Source: Saccharopolyspora soli (GTDB lineage: Bacteria; Actinomycetota; Actinomycetes; Mycobacteriales; Pseudonocardiaceae). Taken from it: a DNA stretch of 64,000 nucleotides. Both the position numbers and the translations under genes were made by a program. Shown here one piece after another: positions 53,885 to 62,274 of this stretch. Position 1 is the first letter of the stretch; each line of letters opens with the position of its first letter. Location: positions 62,001 through 126,000 of the forward strand of contig NZ_JALBWV010000002.1 of NCBI RefSeq assembly GCF_022678645.1, read 5' to 3'. Below the pieces are notes generated by a model, which did no database searches, was not told the origin of the DNA, and was given only the letters and a program-made list of their open reading frames with translations.

Positions 53885-54748
53885 ATGCCCACACCAACCG
53901 TTCGTCGGCTCCAGCTCGGGCACGAGCTTCGGCACCTGCGCGAAGACGCGGGCTGCGACCTCGCCGAAGCCGGACGTGCGATCGGCAAAGCCGAAAGCAC
54001 GATAAGCCGCCTGGAGTCAGGCCAAACCGGGCTGAAGCGCCACGTCCTGGAGCAGCTGGTCGGGTTCTACGCCAGCAAGGTCCGAGTGCGCGTGGACCGC
54101 AGCTTCTACCTCGACCTGGCCAAGGGAAGCGAACAGCGCGGTCGCTGGACGGGCTACCGGGCGATCTACCACAAGTACGCCCGCATGATGGTCGACCTCG
54201 AAGCAGACGCGTCGATGATCCGGAAGTACCAGGTCGAGATCATCCCCGGTTTGCTTCAGACACCTGCGTATCTGCAGGCGATCTACTCCGAGGCCGTGCC
54301 GCAGGTTGTACCTGATCTGAACGACGTTCTGTCGGCTCGGGCGGAACGTCAGGAGATCTTCCGGAAGTCCGGTGCGCCGGAGATCGGGTTCGTGCTGTCA
54401 GAATCGGCACTGATGACGATGGTAGGCACCTCAGAGATCATGCGCGAACAACTTGAGCATGTCGCGGAGATTGCCGAGTTGTCCAACGTCCACCTACAAG
54501 TTCTGCCGTTCCGGGCGCGGACACACCCTGACGTCCGACCACAGCCGTTCACCCTGTTCCGGATCGATGCTCCCGGAAACTCGGGGCCGTTGGAGTTCGT
54601 CTACCTGGAAGAGATGCATGACGGCAAGTACCTCGATGACCGCGACGACGTAGACCTCTACAGCCGCCTCTGGAACAGGCTTGTAGGAGCAGCGCTGGAT
54701 CCGGTGAAATCCAGAGATAAGGTGCTGGAGGTAGCGAAAAGCTACTGA
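53885..54748 (+). CDS. XRE-family Scr1-type regulator (DUF5753)
   Basis: 287 residues. The helix-turn-helix lies at about 12-60 (GHELRHLREDAGCDLAEAGR, then KAESTISRLESGQTGL). The remainder is the DUF5753 ligand domain, with EIIPGLLQTPAYLQAI, RQEIFRKSGAPEIGFVLSES and NVHLQVLPFRART. Such proteins regulate, and are modulated by, the DUF397 protein encoded next to them, in a toxin-antitoxin-like way (Scr1-Scr2). DUF397 follows after 41 bases. Confidence 0.92.
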   Translation: MPTPTVRRLQLGHELRHLREDAGCDLAEAGRAIGKAESTISRLESGQTGLKRHVLEQLVGFYASKVRVRVDRSFYLDLAKGSEQRGRWTGYRAIYHKYARMMVDLEADASMIRKYQVEIIPGLLQTPAYLQAIYSEAVPQVVPDLNDVLSARAERQEIFRKSGAPEIGFVLSESALMTMVGTSEIMREQLEHVAEIAELSNVHLQVLPFRARTHPDVRPQPFTLFRIDAPGNSGPLEFVYLEEMHDGKYLDDRDDVDLYSRLWNRLVGAALDPVKSRDKVLEVAKSY

Positions 54749-54789
54749 GCCAAGCACCGTTCCAACTGAACACGAGGAGGATCATCGCC

Positions 54790-54981
54790 ATGGAGTTCAC
54801 CGGCTGGCGCAAGTCCTCACGAAGCATCCAGAACGACAACTGCGTCGAGGTCGGCTTCGCACCGGGCCACGTCGGTATCCGGGACACGAAGCTCGGCGCG
54901 GACAGCCCGATCCTGAGCATCGACGAGAAGGCGTTCGCGACTTTCTTGACCGGAGTGCGAGACCGCTGGTCCGATATCTGA
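54790..54981 (+). CDS. DUF397 protein (Scr2-like partner)
   Basis: 63 residues from an ATG after GAGGAGGATC. It has the DUF397 signature WRKSSRSIQNDNCVEVGFAP, then GIRDTKLGADSPILSI and the final helix AFATFLTGVRD. These small proteins are abundant in filamentous actinobacteria, next to XRE-DUF5753 genes, and bind the regulator. Complete length; probably functional. Confidence 0.92.
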   Translation: MEFTGWRKSSRSIQNDNCVEVGFAPGHVGIRDTKLGADSPILSIDEKAFATFLTGVRDRWSDI

Positions 54982-55080
54982 TCGGACTGATACGAAAAGT
55001 GGGGCGGGCCACCAGCCACGGGCGGCCCGCCCCGCTGTTTGTCCATCGCTGAGGACACGGCCCGTGCCGCGCCTCATACA

Positions 55081-55252
55081 GGCCCCCGGTTCTCAGAGCC
55101 GGTGACAGCCAGAATGTCGATGTTGACGTTCCCGCTCCCACGTATGCCGCAATGGGGACCGGCTTTGGGAGCCGGTGACAGTACGGCGTCGATCAGCAGT
55201 GGACGCTCGCGTGCGCGCCGCAATGGGGACCGGCTTTGGGGGCCGGTGACGG
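55081..55252 (-). CRISPR. CRISPR array B (two full repeats and a degenerate one)
   Basis: Repeats at 55146-55181 and 55217-55252 are nearly identical, and a degenerate repeat is recognisable at about 55081-55108. Spacers are 37 and 35 bases. The leader-proximal repeat ends GACGG instead of GACAG, as in array C. The left end of the degenerate repeat no longer matches the CAATGGGG block. Confidence 0.88.
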
Positions 55253-55435
55253 GCTTGGCGAATTTGGTGTCTTTGACCTGGGGTTTCAAAGGTCGTTGCG
55301 AGTGGTTCCGTTTGGAGATCGTTTGCCTGCTGTTCATCGATCTTACACCGGTGCCATATGCCTTCTGACTTGCTGTTTTGGATTGCGAGCGGTTCGTGTG
55401 TGGAGGTGTTCGCACTGGACCGCTCGCGGTAGGAG
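55253..55435 (-). promoter_or_regulatory. CRISPR leader B
   Basis: It matches leader C closely in GACCTGGGGTTTCAAAG, GGAGATCGTTTG and TCTTACACCG. The distal pair GCGAGCGGTT / GGACCGCTCGC appears at about 55384-55430. Transcription should run leftward into array B. Confidence 0.8.
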
Positions 55436-55487
55436 CGCAGGTGGTGCTGGTGCGGGCACGGGCGTGGTTCATCGCACCCGCGCCCGC

Positions 55488-56852
55488 CTATGGGCATGCG
55501 GGGGTGGCCTCCGGTTGGCGTGGTCTTGGGATCGCCTGGCGGAGGATCGTGTGGTGTTCTTGGTGGCGTGGTCGGCCGCCTGGTCTTGGTTTTCGGGTTG
55601 GGTCTACTGAGGTTGGTGGGATGAAGATCGGGCGGTTGTGCTCGATGGTGATCTGCCAGTGCTGGTTGTGGATTGCTCGGTGGTGGTGGCCGCAGAGCAT
55701 GACCATGTTGTTCAGGTTGGTGGGGCCTCCGTCGATCCACGAGACGATGTGGTGGGCGTCGGGGGTGCCGGGCGGCCGGTCGCAGCTGGGGAAGGCGCAG
55801 GTGTCGTCGCGTTGCAGCAGCGCCGCACGGAGGTGCGCGGGCGCGGTGCGTTCGGTACGTCCGACGTTCAGCGGTGCCCCGTCGCTGCCCAGCAGCACCG
55901 GGAGGATTTCGGCGTCGCAGGCCAGGCGGCGGGCGTTGTCGGCCGTGATGGGTTGGCCGGTTGTGGTGATGGTGCCGGGCAGGCCGTCGCAGCCGGGGGA
56001 GATCAGGCCGCGCTTGAGGTCGTCGAAGTCGATGGTGATCGCCAGGTGCGGGCGTTGGCCTCCCGCGCGGGGCAGGCGGTCGGAGCGCAGCGTGATGTCC
56101 AGCATCGCGTCGAATGCATCGGCATTGCGCTGGGCGGCGGTTCGCGGGTCGAGAGTCCCGTCTTCCGCAGGGCGCGGGGCGGCGAGGGGTTCGATCACGG
56201 CCGTGAACTTCGCGCCGGTTTCGCGGTCGAGCCGCGCCTTGATGAACATCATGCCGTCGGCGGCCGAACCGTAGTGCAGTTCGCGGATCGTGTGCTGGGT
56301 CTCTTCCTCGCGGAACGCGCCGTCCTGGTCGAAGTGGTAGCGCAGCCGCTCGGCGAGGCGGGCGAGGTGGTGCGGCGGGAACTCGGTGGCGTACCCGGCG
56401 AGCATCGCTTCGGCCTGTTCTTCCTGGTCGAACGTGCAGATCGGCGCCAACCGGGCCATGCCGTCGATGATGACGCGGGCGTGCTGCACCGTGATCGCAC
56501 CGGCCTGGATCGCCTCGGCAGTCGCGGGCAGATCAGCGGGCAGCGTCTCGCCATACAGCGTGGCCTGCGGCGTCGCCCTGCGGGCGACCAACGTACGGCT
56601 GCGCGCTTCACCGGGCGAGATGTTCAGCATCTCCTGCAACCACACCTCAGTCTTACGAGCACTGCTGTCCGCGTACAGACCACGGCGCTCGGCCTCGGCG
56701 ATCGCCTGCACCTGCGTCGCCAGAGCAGCACGCATCGCCGCCTCAGTCTCACGGATCACCGCACGAATCTCGGCATCCGAACGTGCTGCCATAGCCGACC
56801 GTGGACTCATGCCCTCCACAGTCGACGATGGCAGCAGCGCGATCGGTTCCAT
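55488..56852 (-). CDS. DUF222-HNH endonuclease-type protein (13E12 family)
   Basis: 454 residues. The N-terminal DUF222 helical region (AAMRAALATQVQAIAEAERR through WLQEMLNISPGEARSR) is followed by an HNH nuclease domain with CAFPSCDRPPGTPDAHHIVS, WIDGGPTNLNNMVMLCGHHH and RAIHN, including the zinc cysteines. These 13E12-type genes are present in many copies in actinobacteria and are thought to be mobile or phage-linked. The upstream ATG at 56852 lacks a clear ribosome site; an ATG at 56810 is an alternative. It separates arrays B and C. Confidence 0.9.
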   Translation of the reverse strand: MEPIALLPSSTVEGMSPRSAMAARSDAEIRAVIRETEAAMRAALATQVQAIAEAERRGLYADSSARKTEVWLQEMLNISPGEARSRTLVARRATPQATLYGETLPADLPATAEAIQAGAITVQHARVIIDGMARLAPICTFDQEEQAEAMLAGYATEFPPHHLARLAERLRYHFDQDGAFREEETQHTIRELHYGSAADGMMFIKARLDRETGAKFTAVIEPLAAPRPAEDGTLDPRTAAQRNADAFDAMLDITLRSDRLPRAGGQRPHLAITIDFDDLKRGLISPGCDGLPGTITTTGQPITADNARRLACDAEILPVLLGSDGAPLNVGRTERTAPAHLRAALLQRDDTCAFPSCDRPPGTPDAHHIVSWIDGGPTNLNNMVMLCGHHHRAIHNQHWQITIEHNRPIFIPPTSVDPTRKPRPGGRPRHQEHHTILRQAIPRPRQPEATPACP

Positions 56853-56977
56853 ACCAACAACTATCCCACTGATCGAACAAAAATTCGATCGCTAGATAGA
56901 GTGATCAAGAAAATGTCGAACCAGGACTCGGGGCCCGGAAAGCGAGCCGCTCACCCGGAATATCTGGTCATGGTCAC

Positions 56978-57321
56978 GCCGCTATGGGAACACCAGCTCT
57001 GGGAGCCGGTGACAGACAGTCCCAAGCGTGGATTCGGCCACGGATGCAGAGCTACATGCCGCAATGGAAACCGGCTCATGGAGCCGGTGACAGGCGGGCC
57101 TACTGGGCTTAACGATTCCGGAAGAATACGGCGAGCCGCAATGGGGACCGGCTCTTGGAGCCAGTGACAGGTGGAGCTGCGGTGCGAGGCACGCAGTGTG
57201 GCGTTGCAGGCCGCAATCGGGACCGGTTCTGGAAGCCGGTGACAGGCGGCATGAAGATCAACATGCACTTGGGCGAACTGTTCGAGCCGCAATGGGGACC
57301 GGCTTTGGGAGCCGGTGACGG
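56978..57321 (-). CRISPR. CRISPR array C (five repeats, four spacers)
   Basis: Repeats lie at 56978-57015 (38 bases, degenerate distal end), 57058-57093, 57135-57170, 57210-57245 and 57286-57321. Spacers are 42, 41, 39 and 40 bases. On the plus strand the repeat is GCCGCAATGGGGACCGGCT, then TTGGGAGCCGGTGACAG with small variations. The distal repeats carry more changes than the leader-proximal one, as usual for older array ends. Array C lies directly downstream of the cas operon. Confidence 0.93.
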
Positions 57322-57516
57322 GGCTTGGTGAATCCTGGTGTTCTGACCTGGGGTTTCAAAGATCATCGCGAGCAGTTCCGTCTGGAGATCGCTCACGTTG
57401 CGGTAGTCGGTGTTACACCGCTGTCGTTGCCGCTCTGACCTGCCGTTACGGGTTGCGAGCGGTTGGTGCCTGGGGGAGTGCTCGCTGAACCGCTCGCAGA
57501 CCGGTCGGCATGAGTG
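57322..57516 (-). promoter_or_regulatory. CRISPR leader C
   Basis: It lies between array C and the end of the cas operon. It shares GACCTGGGGTTTCAAAG, GGAGATCGCTC and GTGTTACACCGCTG with the other two leaders. A perfect inverted pair GCGAGCGGTT / AACCGCTCGC occurs at about 57456-57507 and may be a terminator for the cas operon or a leader element. Confidence 0.82.
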
Positions 57517-57547
57517 CAGTGGCTGTTGCGGAGACGTTGTGTCCGGA

Positions 57548-57979
57548 TCAAGCGTGTCTGCCGATGAACGCTGCGGTGGTTGGGCGTAGTGGGACGAGTT
57601 GGAAGAAGTCGTCGCGGTCCAGGATCTCGGTGTTGCCCCGGAACTGCCGCACCTGCCGGTCGCTGCCCACGTGCCAGTGCCGGATGTCGGAAATCGTCGG
57701 CTCTGGCACCTCGTCCGTTTCCGTCCACGGCTCACCGACACCCGAATCATCACTGCTCAACAATGCTGCCCACCAGCAGGCGCCATCGATTCTGACGCGT
57801 AGCCAATGGCTCTGCGACCACGCCCACAGGTGCGTGGTGACCGGCTGCTGCTCGGGCATCGGTTCCAGGTGGAAACCCGCCACATCCGCCCAACTCGCCT
57901 CCCAATCGGCCGCGAACGACTGGAGCATCGGCCAGTCGGAGCCCGTCCGTTGGCCGGTGCCGTGCAGGAACCAGGTCAT
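57548..57979 (-). CDS. Csx19-like type III-D CRISPR protein
   Basis: 143 residues, last gene of the cas operon, starting with a four-base overlap. Trp-rich patches (HLWAWSQSHWLRVRIDGACW) and the ending VRQFRGNTEILDRDDFFQLV are similar to what I recall of Csx19. That protein accompanies Csx10 in subtype III-D and its role is unclear. The family call rests on size, position and faint pattern rather than on a catalytic motif. A short unrelated protein is the alternative. Confidence 0.55.
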   Translation of the reverse strand: MTWFLHGTGQRTGSDWPMLQSFAADWEASWADVAGFHLEPMPEQQPVTTHLWAWSQSHWLRVRIDGACWWAALLSSDDSGVGEPWTETDEVPEPTISDIRHWHVGSDRQVRQFRGNTEILDRDDFFQLVPLRPTTAAFIGRHA

Positions 57980-59175
57980 GCAGCTTCCTTCCGGAGCAGA
58001 TCGGCCAGGTCGGTCAGCACCGGCCGCCGCCAGTCCGGATCAAGAACCCGGACCGTCCCGTAGCCGCCCATCGTGTTCTCGCCGATGCCGATCAGGCCGT
58101 CGTGCAGGTCGGTGACAACCGCTTGCAACAACGCCACATCGCGTTCTTCCAGCTTCCCGATCCGGTCCACTCGCAGGCGGAACCGCCCGGCGACCACGAC
58201 TTCATCGGTGTAGAGCGCCCCGTGCTTGTAGCCGCCGGTGAACCGGTCGATGGCCACATGCGGTCGGTCCTGGAACTCGGCGTCCTCGATGACTGCGGTG
58301 GGCACCGCCACAGCGGCACGAGTGCCGACGAAACCGAAGATCCGGCACGGCTGGCACCTGCCGCAGTCCTGTTCGGTGCAGGCATCGGTCCCCACTACGC
58401 GGCAGATGTACTCCGCGCGGGAACGAAGGACTCCCTTGAGCGTCGAGCCGGGAATCGCGCGCGGCCCGTCCTCGTACAACCGGTAAACGCGCCGCGGCTC
58501 CTTCTCAGGCTTCTCCGCCTCGTCGACACCGCAGTGCAATCCATCCACAATGGCCATCTCGATGTTGAACACTTCACTTGACGGCTCAGCTTCCGCCGGA
58601 AGCGTCGGCTTCGGGTACGAGTCGAGGCCGGTGTGCTGGATCCAGTCGAGCAGCCCGTCCGGCGTGTTCAGGTCGTAGTCGGCGACACCCCAGCCGACGA
58701 GTTTGCACTTGCCGGAGCCGTGGCTGACACCGCGCCCCAGCCGGGGGTGCCAGGACTTGAGTTTGCGCAGGAAAGCCTCGCGCCGCGCGGATTCCGGGTT
58801 GTTCCAGCGCAGCATGATGTCGAACTCGGTCCCCGCCAGAAGTTGCTCGACCACGTGGTAGGTGTTCGTCCTGGCGGCACCGCGCTCACGGTCGATTGCC
58901 GTGCGAGTGTGCGGGACCGGCTCTCCTGCTTCGTGGTACACCGTGCCGAGCACCTGGATTGGCGAAGCCTTCGATTCCGCGCCGAACAGGTCCGCCAGTC
59001 CCGGCCCGCAGTGCGCGCGCAGGCTTCCGGCGACGGTCGTTCCGGGCAGGTGAACGGTTCCGTCCGGGGCGAGACGGAGTTTCAGCGTGCTGCCCTCGGC
59101 CGTCACCACCTCGGTGCCCGCGACACCTCCCGCGGTTTCCATGCGAAGCCGCAGCGTGAACAGGGCGACCTTCAC
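57976..59175 (-). CDS. Csm3-like RAMP protein with two fused RAMP domains
   Basis: 399 residues. Two RAMP units are visible. The first has LPGTTVAGSLRAH (43-55), AIDRERGAARTNTYHVVEQL and GRGVSHGSGKCKL. The second has IPGSTLKGVLRSR (241-253), AIDRFTGGYKHGALYTDEVV and GIGENTMGGYGTV. CxxC-type cysteines (CTEQDCGRCQPC, 266-277) sit in the second. The acidic loop that could hold the target-RNA-cutting Asp is present only in the second (VDGLHCGVDEAE). It would line the crRNA filament of a type III complex. Confidence 0.85.
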   Translation of the reverse strand: MKVALFTLRLRMETAGGVAGTEVVTAEGSTLKLRLAPDGTVHLPGTTVAGSLRAHCGPGLADLFGAESKASPIQVLGTVYHEAGEPVPHTRTAIDRERGAARTNTYHVVEQLLAGTEFDIMLRWNNPESARREAFLRKLKSWHPRLGRGVSHGSGKCKLVGWGVADYDLNTPDGLLDWIQHTGLDSYPKPTLPAEAEPSSEVFNIEMAIVDGLHCGVDEAEKPEKEPRRVYRLYEDGPRAIPGSTLKGVLRSRAEYICRVVGTDACTEQDCGRCQPCRIFGFVGTRAAVAVPTAVIEDAEFQDRPHVAIDRFTGGYKHGALYTDEVVVAGRFRLRVDRIGKLEERDVALLQAVVTDLHDGLIGIGENTMGGYGTVRVLDPDWRRPVLTDLADLLRKEAA

Positions 59176-60392
59176 TTCCCGGCCTCCAAGTCGTCCAGCA
59201 GATCACTGACAAGCCGGGGTTCGGTGATGCTCAACAGTTCCCGCAGCGCGGTCGCATACCTGTCGTCGGCTTCGAGTCGTTCCTGGTACGGCGCGTCGTC
59301 GCGGATGCCGTCGCGCAACTCAGCGACACGGGCGCGAAGCAGTGGCAGTTGGGTCTGGAATGTTTTCCAATCACCCCGCATCGGGGCCAGCAGCCCCTTC
59401 CACCGGTGGCGCGTGAACGGCTCTTGGGGCAGGTAGAGCGCACCGAAACCTTCCCGCCGTCGCAAGCCGACACCTCGCACCATCAGCACTCGCCGCGCAT
59501 CCTCGGCCGGTGCTTCGGCGCAGCGGATCTGGTAGACCGACCCGGCCCGCACCGCGCGCTCGGTCGATTTCGGCAGGCCACTGGCCTGGTGCCAGCCGCC
59601 GACGGTGGTCCAGCGCACCCGTTTCCGCGTCACTTTCAGTGCTTTGACGCCCAATACCCCTGATAGCTCACAAAGATCCGGCTCGTCGCTCGGCAACCCG
59701 AACGCATCGACGAAAACGCCCGGAGCAGCGAGGTACAAGATCACAGTGTCGCCGTCGACCTTGACCGGCTCGGGTTCGGCGGTGAAGTCGACCGCGATCT
59801 CAGCGCGCCCCTGCACGCTCTGCTTTCCTCCGAAGATCAATGTGTCGACGGGCGCGCCATCGATAGTCAGCGCGCGAACCGCCGGACCGGACAACCACCC
59901 TGCGAAAACGTTGCCCGCGGCGATGCTGTTCTGCCTGTACAGGCTTCCGTCCACCGCCACGCCCTCCTCGTCGAGAGCTACGTGCGTCCGCTGGCTGCGC
60001 TGGACCTGCCCTGTCGGATCGCCTTTGCTGAATTCGAGCTTCTGCCCGCACTTCGGGCAGGTATCGGCATTCACGCCGGTTGCGGTGTCCCACCAGAGTT
60101 GGGTGCAAGTGGCACCTGGGCGGTATTTGTGCACCTTGACGCTGAGCGGGACCGGCAGGCTGTTGTGCGAATGCAGCGGTCCGAACGTGCCGTCGCCCTC
60201 GAAGATTTCGAGGAAAGTCGCGTCGTCCTGCTTTGGCGGCCCGTAGTGGCGGATCCGCGCAGCCGCGAGCGCGCCCCGCACGACAGTGCCGGGAATGTGG
60301 TCGTAGGACTCCTGGCGGTAGTCGTTGCGGAGGTCGCGAACTGCCGCAACCGGCTCGGCGAGGGTTGCGGTTACTCGGGCGGTATCAGTCAT
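59172..60392 (-). CDS. Csx10-like RAMP protein
   Basis: 406 residues from an ATG overlapping the previous stop by four bases. The RAMP motif HIPGTVVRGALAA lies at 32-44. A CPKC pair at 112-115 with an upstream Cys may bind zinc, and the glycine-rich segment GLRRREGFGALYLP is near residue 325. These fit the Csx10 (Cas5-like) family that caps the 5-prime handle of the crRNA in subtype III-D. Its neighbours on both sides are RAMP genes. The C-terminal ~70 residues are helical. Confidence 0.8.
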   Translation of the reverse strand: MTDTARVTATLAEPVAAVRDLRNDYRQESYDHIPGTVVRGALAAARIRHYGPPKQDDATFLEIFEGDGTFGPLHSHNSLPVPLSVKVHKYRPGATCTQLWWDTATGVNADTCPKCGQKLEFSKGDPTGQVQRSQRTHVALDEEGVAVDGSLYRQNSIAAGNVFAGWLSGPAVRALTIDGAPVDTLIFGGKQSVQGRAEIAVDFTAEPEPVKVDGDTVILYLAAPGVFVDAFGLPSDEPDLCELSGVLGVKALKVTRKRVRWTTVGGWHQASGLPKSTERAVRAGSVYQIRCAEAPAEDARRVLMVRGVGLRRREGFGALYLPQEPFTRHRWKGLLAPMRGDWKTFQTQLPLLRARVAELRDGIRDDAPYQERLEADDRYATALRELLSITEPRLVSDLLDDLEAGK

Positions 60393-60931
60393 GGCCTCAA
60401 CTGGAGGAATCGGCGGACGGTGGCTTCGTCGGTTTCGTGGCTGGTGCACCGGATGCCCACCCAGCCGAGCCCGCGCCGCCGCAGCGCCCCCAGCGATCGG
60501 GTGGCCTGCGCGGCGACGACGAGAACCGCCCGGTGTGCGGCAAGGTCCGTGACGTGGCCGAACTGGGTCACGTTGAACGTGGCGGTGGCGGCACCGGTCT
60601 GCTCGGCGATGGAGAGCATGTCGTCGCGGGCGGTGTGCGTGTCGGGGTCGATGTTCACGCGGGCCGTTGGCTGCGCCGGGTACCAACGTTCTTGCGGTGT
60701 CGCGGAACTCCAGCGCCACGGGCACCGCGCGTAGTCGGAGCCGAAGACCTCCGCGACCACCGGGTTTTCCTTGCCCAACAGGAGTTTCGCCGTCGCCCGC
60801 ATGACACCCTTGATGCCGTGGGAAGGCAGCGGGTCGTCCCTGCTGACCGTGTCGTGCACTCCGGCAGCACCTTCCCCCAGCGCGACCCGGAATGGGCTGT
60901 GGAAGGTGATCTCGAAGTCGAACCTGGTCAT
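60389..60931 (-). CDS. Short RAMP protein (Csm3/Cas7-like)
   Basis: 180 residues. FEITFHSPFRVALGEGAAGV, then SHGIKGVMRATAKLLLG, shows the Cas7-type RAMP start and helix. The C-terminus ends in SLGALRRRGLGWVGIR, a glycine-rich loop. Asp27 (GVHDTVSRDD) is in the place where Csm3-type backbone subunits carry the RNA-cleaving Asp. It overlaps both neighbours by four bases. It probably repeats along the crRNA or fills a single backbone slot. Confidence 0.78.
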   Translation of the reverse strand: MTRFDFEITFHSPFRVALGEGAAGVHDTVSRDDPLPSHGIKGVMRATAKLLLGKENPVVAEVFGSDYARCPWRWSSATPQERWYPAQPTARVNIDPDTHTARDDMLSIAEQTGAATATFNVTQFGHVTDLAAHRAVLVVAAQATRSLGALRRRGLGWVGIRCTSHETDEATVRRFLQLRP

Positions 60932-62274
60932 CGCCACCACCGCACCATCCCCAGCGCATCCAGTAGTTCGATCGGCCGGTCGCGGAATGGCGAGACGACT
61001 TCGCCGAGGCCGAGCCGTTGGAGGTGGGTTTGCAGCGGCTCGGACTCCACGCCGTTCACCCGGATAAGCTCGGCTAGGCGTTGCTGCGCCGAGTTGCCGC
61101 GTTCGGCGAGTCTGGTCAAGTCGGCATGCTTCGCCAGCAGGTCAGCGAGTCGGACGGGATCACGATCGGCCGGAGTCTGCCCGTCACGGGTCACGTCCTG
61201 CCACGCGATTGCCGCCTCGTTGCCTTGAACGGACTCCTTCGCACGTCGCAACAATGTTTTGGCGAGATCGCACATCACATGCAACGGCCTGGCGTAGTGG
61301 TGGAAGACAATCCCCGCTGACAGCGTCGGAAGCTGCGCACCAGCGCCGCTGGCCTGTGCCGCGATCCGCTCGGCGAAGGTCGATTGCAACGTCATCACGA
61401 ATCGCCAAGCGCGGCGAGCGGGCACGCTGACCAGCACGTCATCTCCGCCCACCAGGTGCGGAACCACTGGTAGGAGGTGGTCGTCAGCATCCGAGATCGC
61501 CTCGACTGCCTTCACCAGCGCGGTCCAGGTGGCTTCGTCGATCTCCTTGGCGATCGTTGGCAGCAGCTTGCGCCCCTTCTTGGTGCCCCTCTGCAGGCCG
61601 CTGATGAACCTGCCAACGGCGTTTCCGTCGGCATAGACCAATGCGAGCGACCGCTCCTCCTCCAGAGCGGCGAGGTCTTTGAACTCGTCTGGCACCTTCT
61701 TGCCCGGTGGCAGGGCAAGCCTGGTGAGCAGCTTTTCCTCCTGGCTGGGCACTCGCGTGCCGCTTTTCGCCCAGCCTGCGGCTTCGCGTCGCATCACGCA
61801 TTCGCGGCAAAGTCGCTTCTGCTCGCGATCCTGCTGGATCGGATCCGCGGGCTGAACGTGGCACCATTCGCAAGGTCGTCCAACAGGCCAGTCGGCAACT
61901 GCGGCTGGCCAATGCTCATCGTCCGGTTCGGAGGTGTTCAGCTGCGCGTCGGCGTAGTTCTTGCCGCTGGTCTTCCGAACAACCAGCGAAGCGGTGGGCA
62001 ACTTCGCGCGCAGGTGCGCAACCACGGCGTTCTTCACCTGCTTCGCCGCATCCGGTTCGGGAGTCAGCAGTTGGAGGGCTACCACGCCATCCACGTCGCC
62101 GACTTCGTCGTTCCGCTTGACCAGATCCGAATGTGGCACGAGCAGCTTGTCGATGACCTCGCGTGCGGTGGCGGCCGAAATCATGGTGGAGGCACCGCGT
62201 CGGCCCTGAAGTTGTGGTGTGCGAGTCAGCCACGACTGGATCTGCACGACGCTGACGTCGAGATAGTCGGTCAC
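60928..62274 (-). CDS. cas10: Cas10-type large subunit (small, no HD domain)
   Basis: 448 residues from a GTG overlapping the previous stop by four bases. The palm domain has YADGNAVGRFISGL at 214-227 and HLVGGDDVLVSVP with GGDD at 276-279, which suggests cyclic-oligoadenylate synthesis. Zinc cysteines occur at 135/138 and 156/159. The N-terminus (VVQIQSWLTRTPQLQGRRGA) has no HD nuclease motif. At 448 residues it is much shorter than usual Cas10 (650-900). SAGIVFHHYARPLHVM and LLRRAKE are conserved palm features. Confidence 0.9.
   Translation of the reverse strand: MTDYLDVSVVQIQSWLTRTPQLQGRRGASTMISAATAREVIDKLLVPHSDLVKRNDEVGDVDGVVALQLLTPEPDAAKQVKNAVVAHLRAKLPTASLVVRKTSGKNYADAQLNTSEPDDEHWPAAVADWPVGRPCEWCHVQPADPIQQDREQKRLCRECVMRREAAGWAKSGTRVPSQEEKLLTRLALPPGKKVPDEFKDLAALEEERSLALVYADGNAVGRFISGLQRGTKKGRKLLPTIAKEIDEATWTALVKAVEAISDADDHLLPVVPHLVGGDDVLVSVPARRAWRFVMTLQSTFAERIAAQASGAGAQLPTLSAGIVFHHYARPLHVMCDLAKTLLRRAKESVQGNEAAIAWQDVTRDGQTPADRDPVRLADLLAKHADLTRLAERGNSAQQRLAELIRVNGVESEPLQTHLQRLGLGEVVSPFRDRPIELLDALGMVRWWR

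Noticed and set aside
55488..57321. Interpreting the HNH protein as a Cas nuclease because it lies between CRISPR arrays
   Set aside because: Its DUF222-HNH layout is that of the common 13E12 family, unrelated to Cas9 or other Cas HNH proteins.
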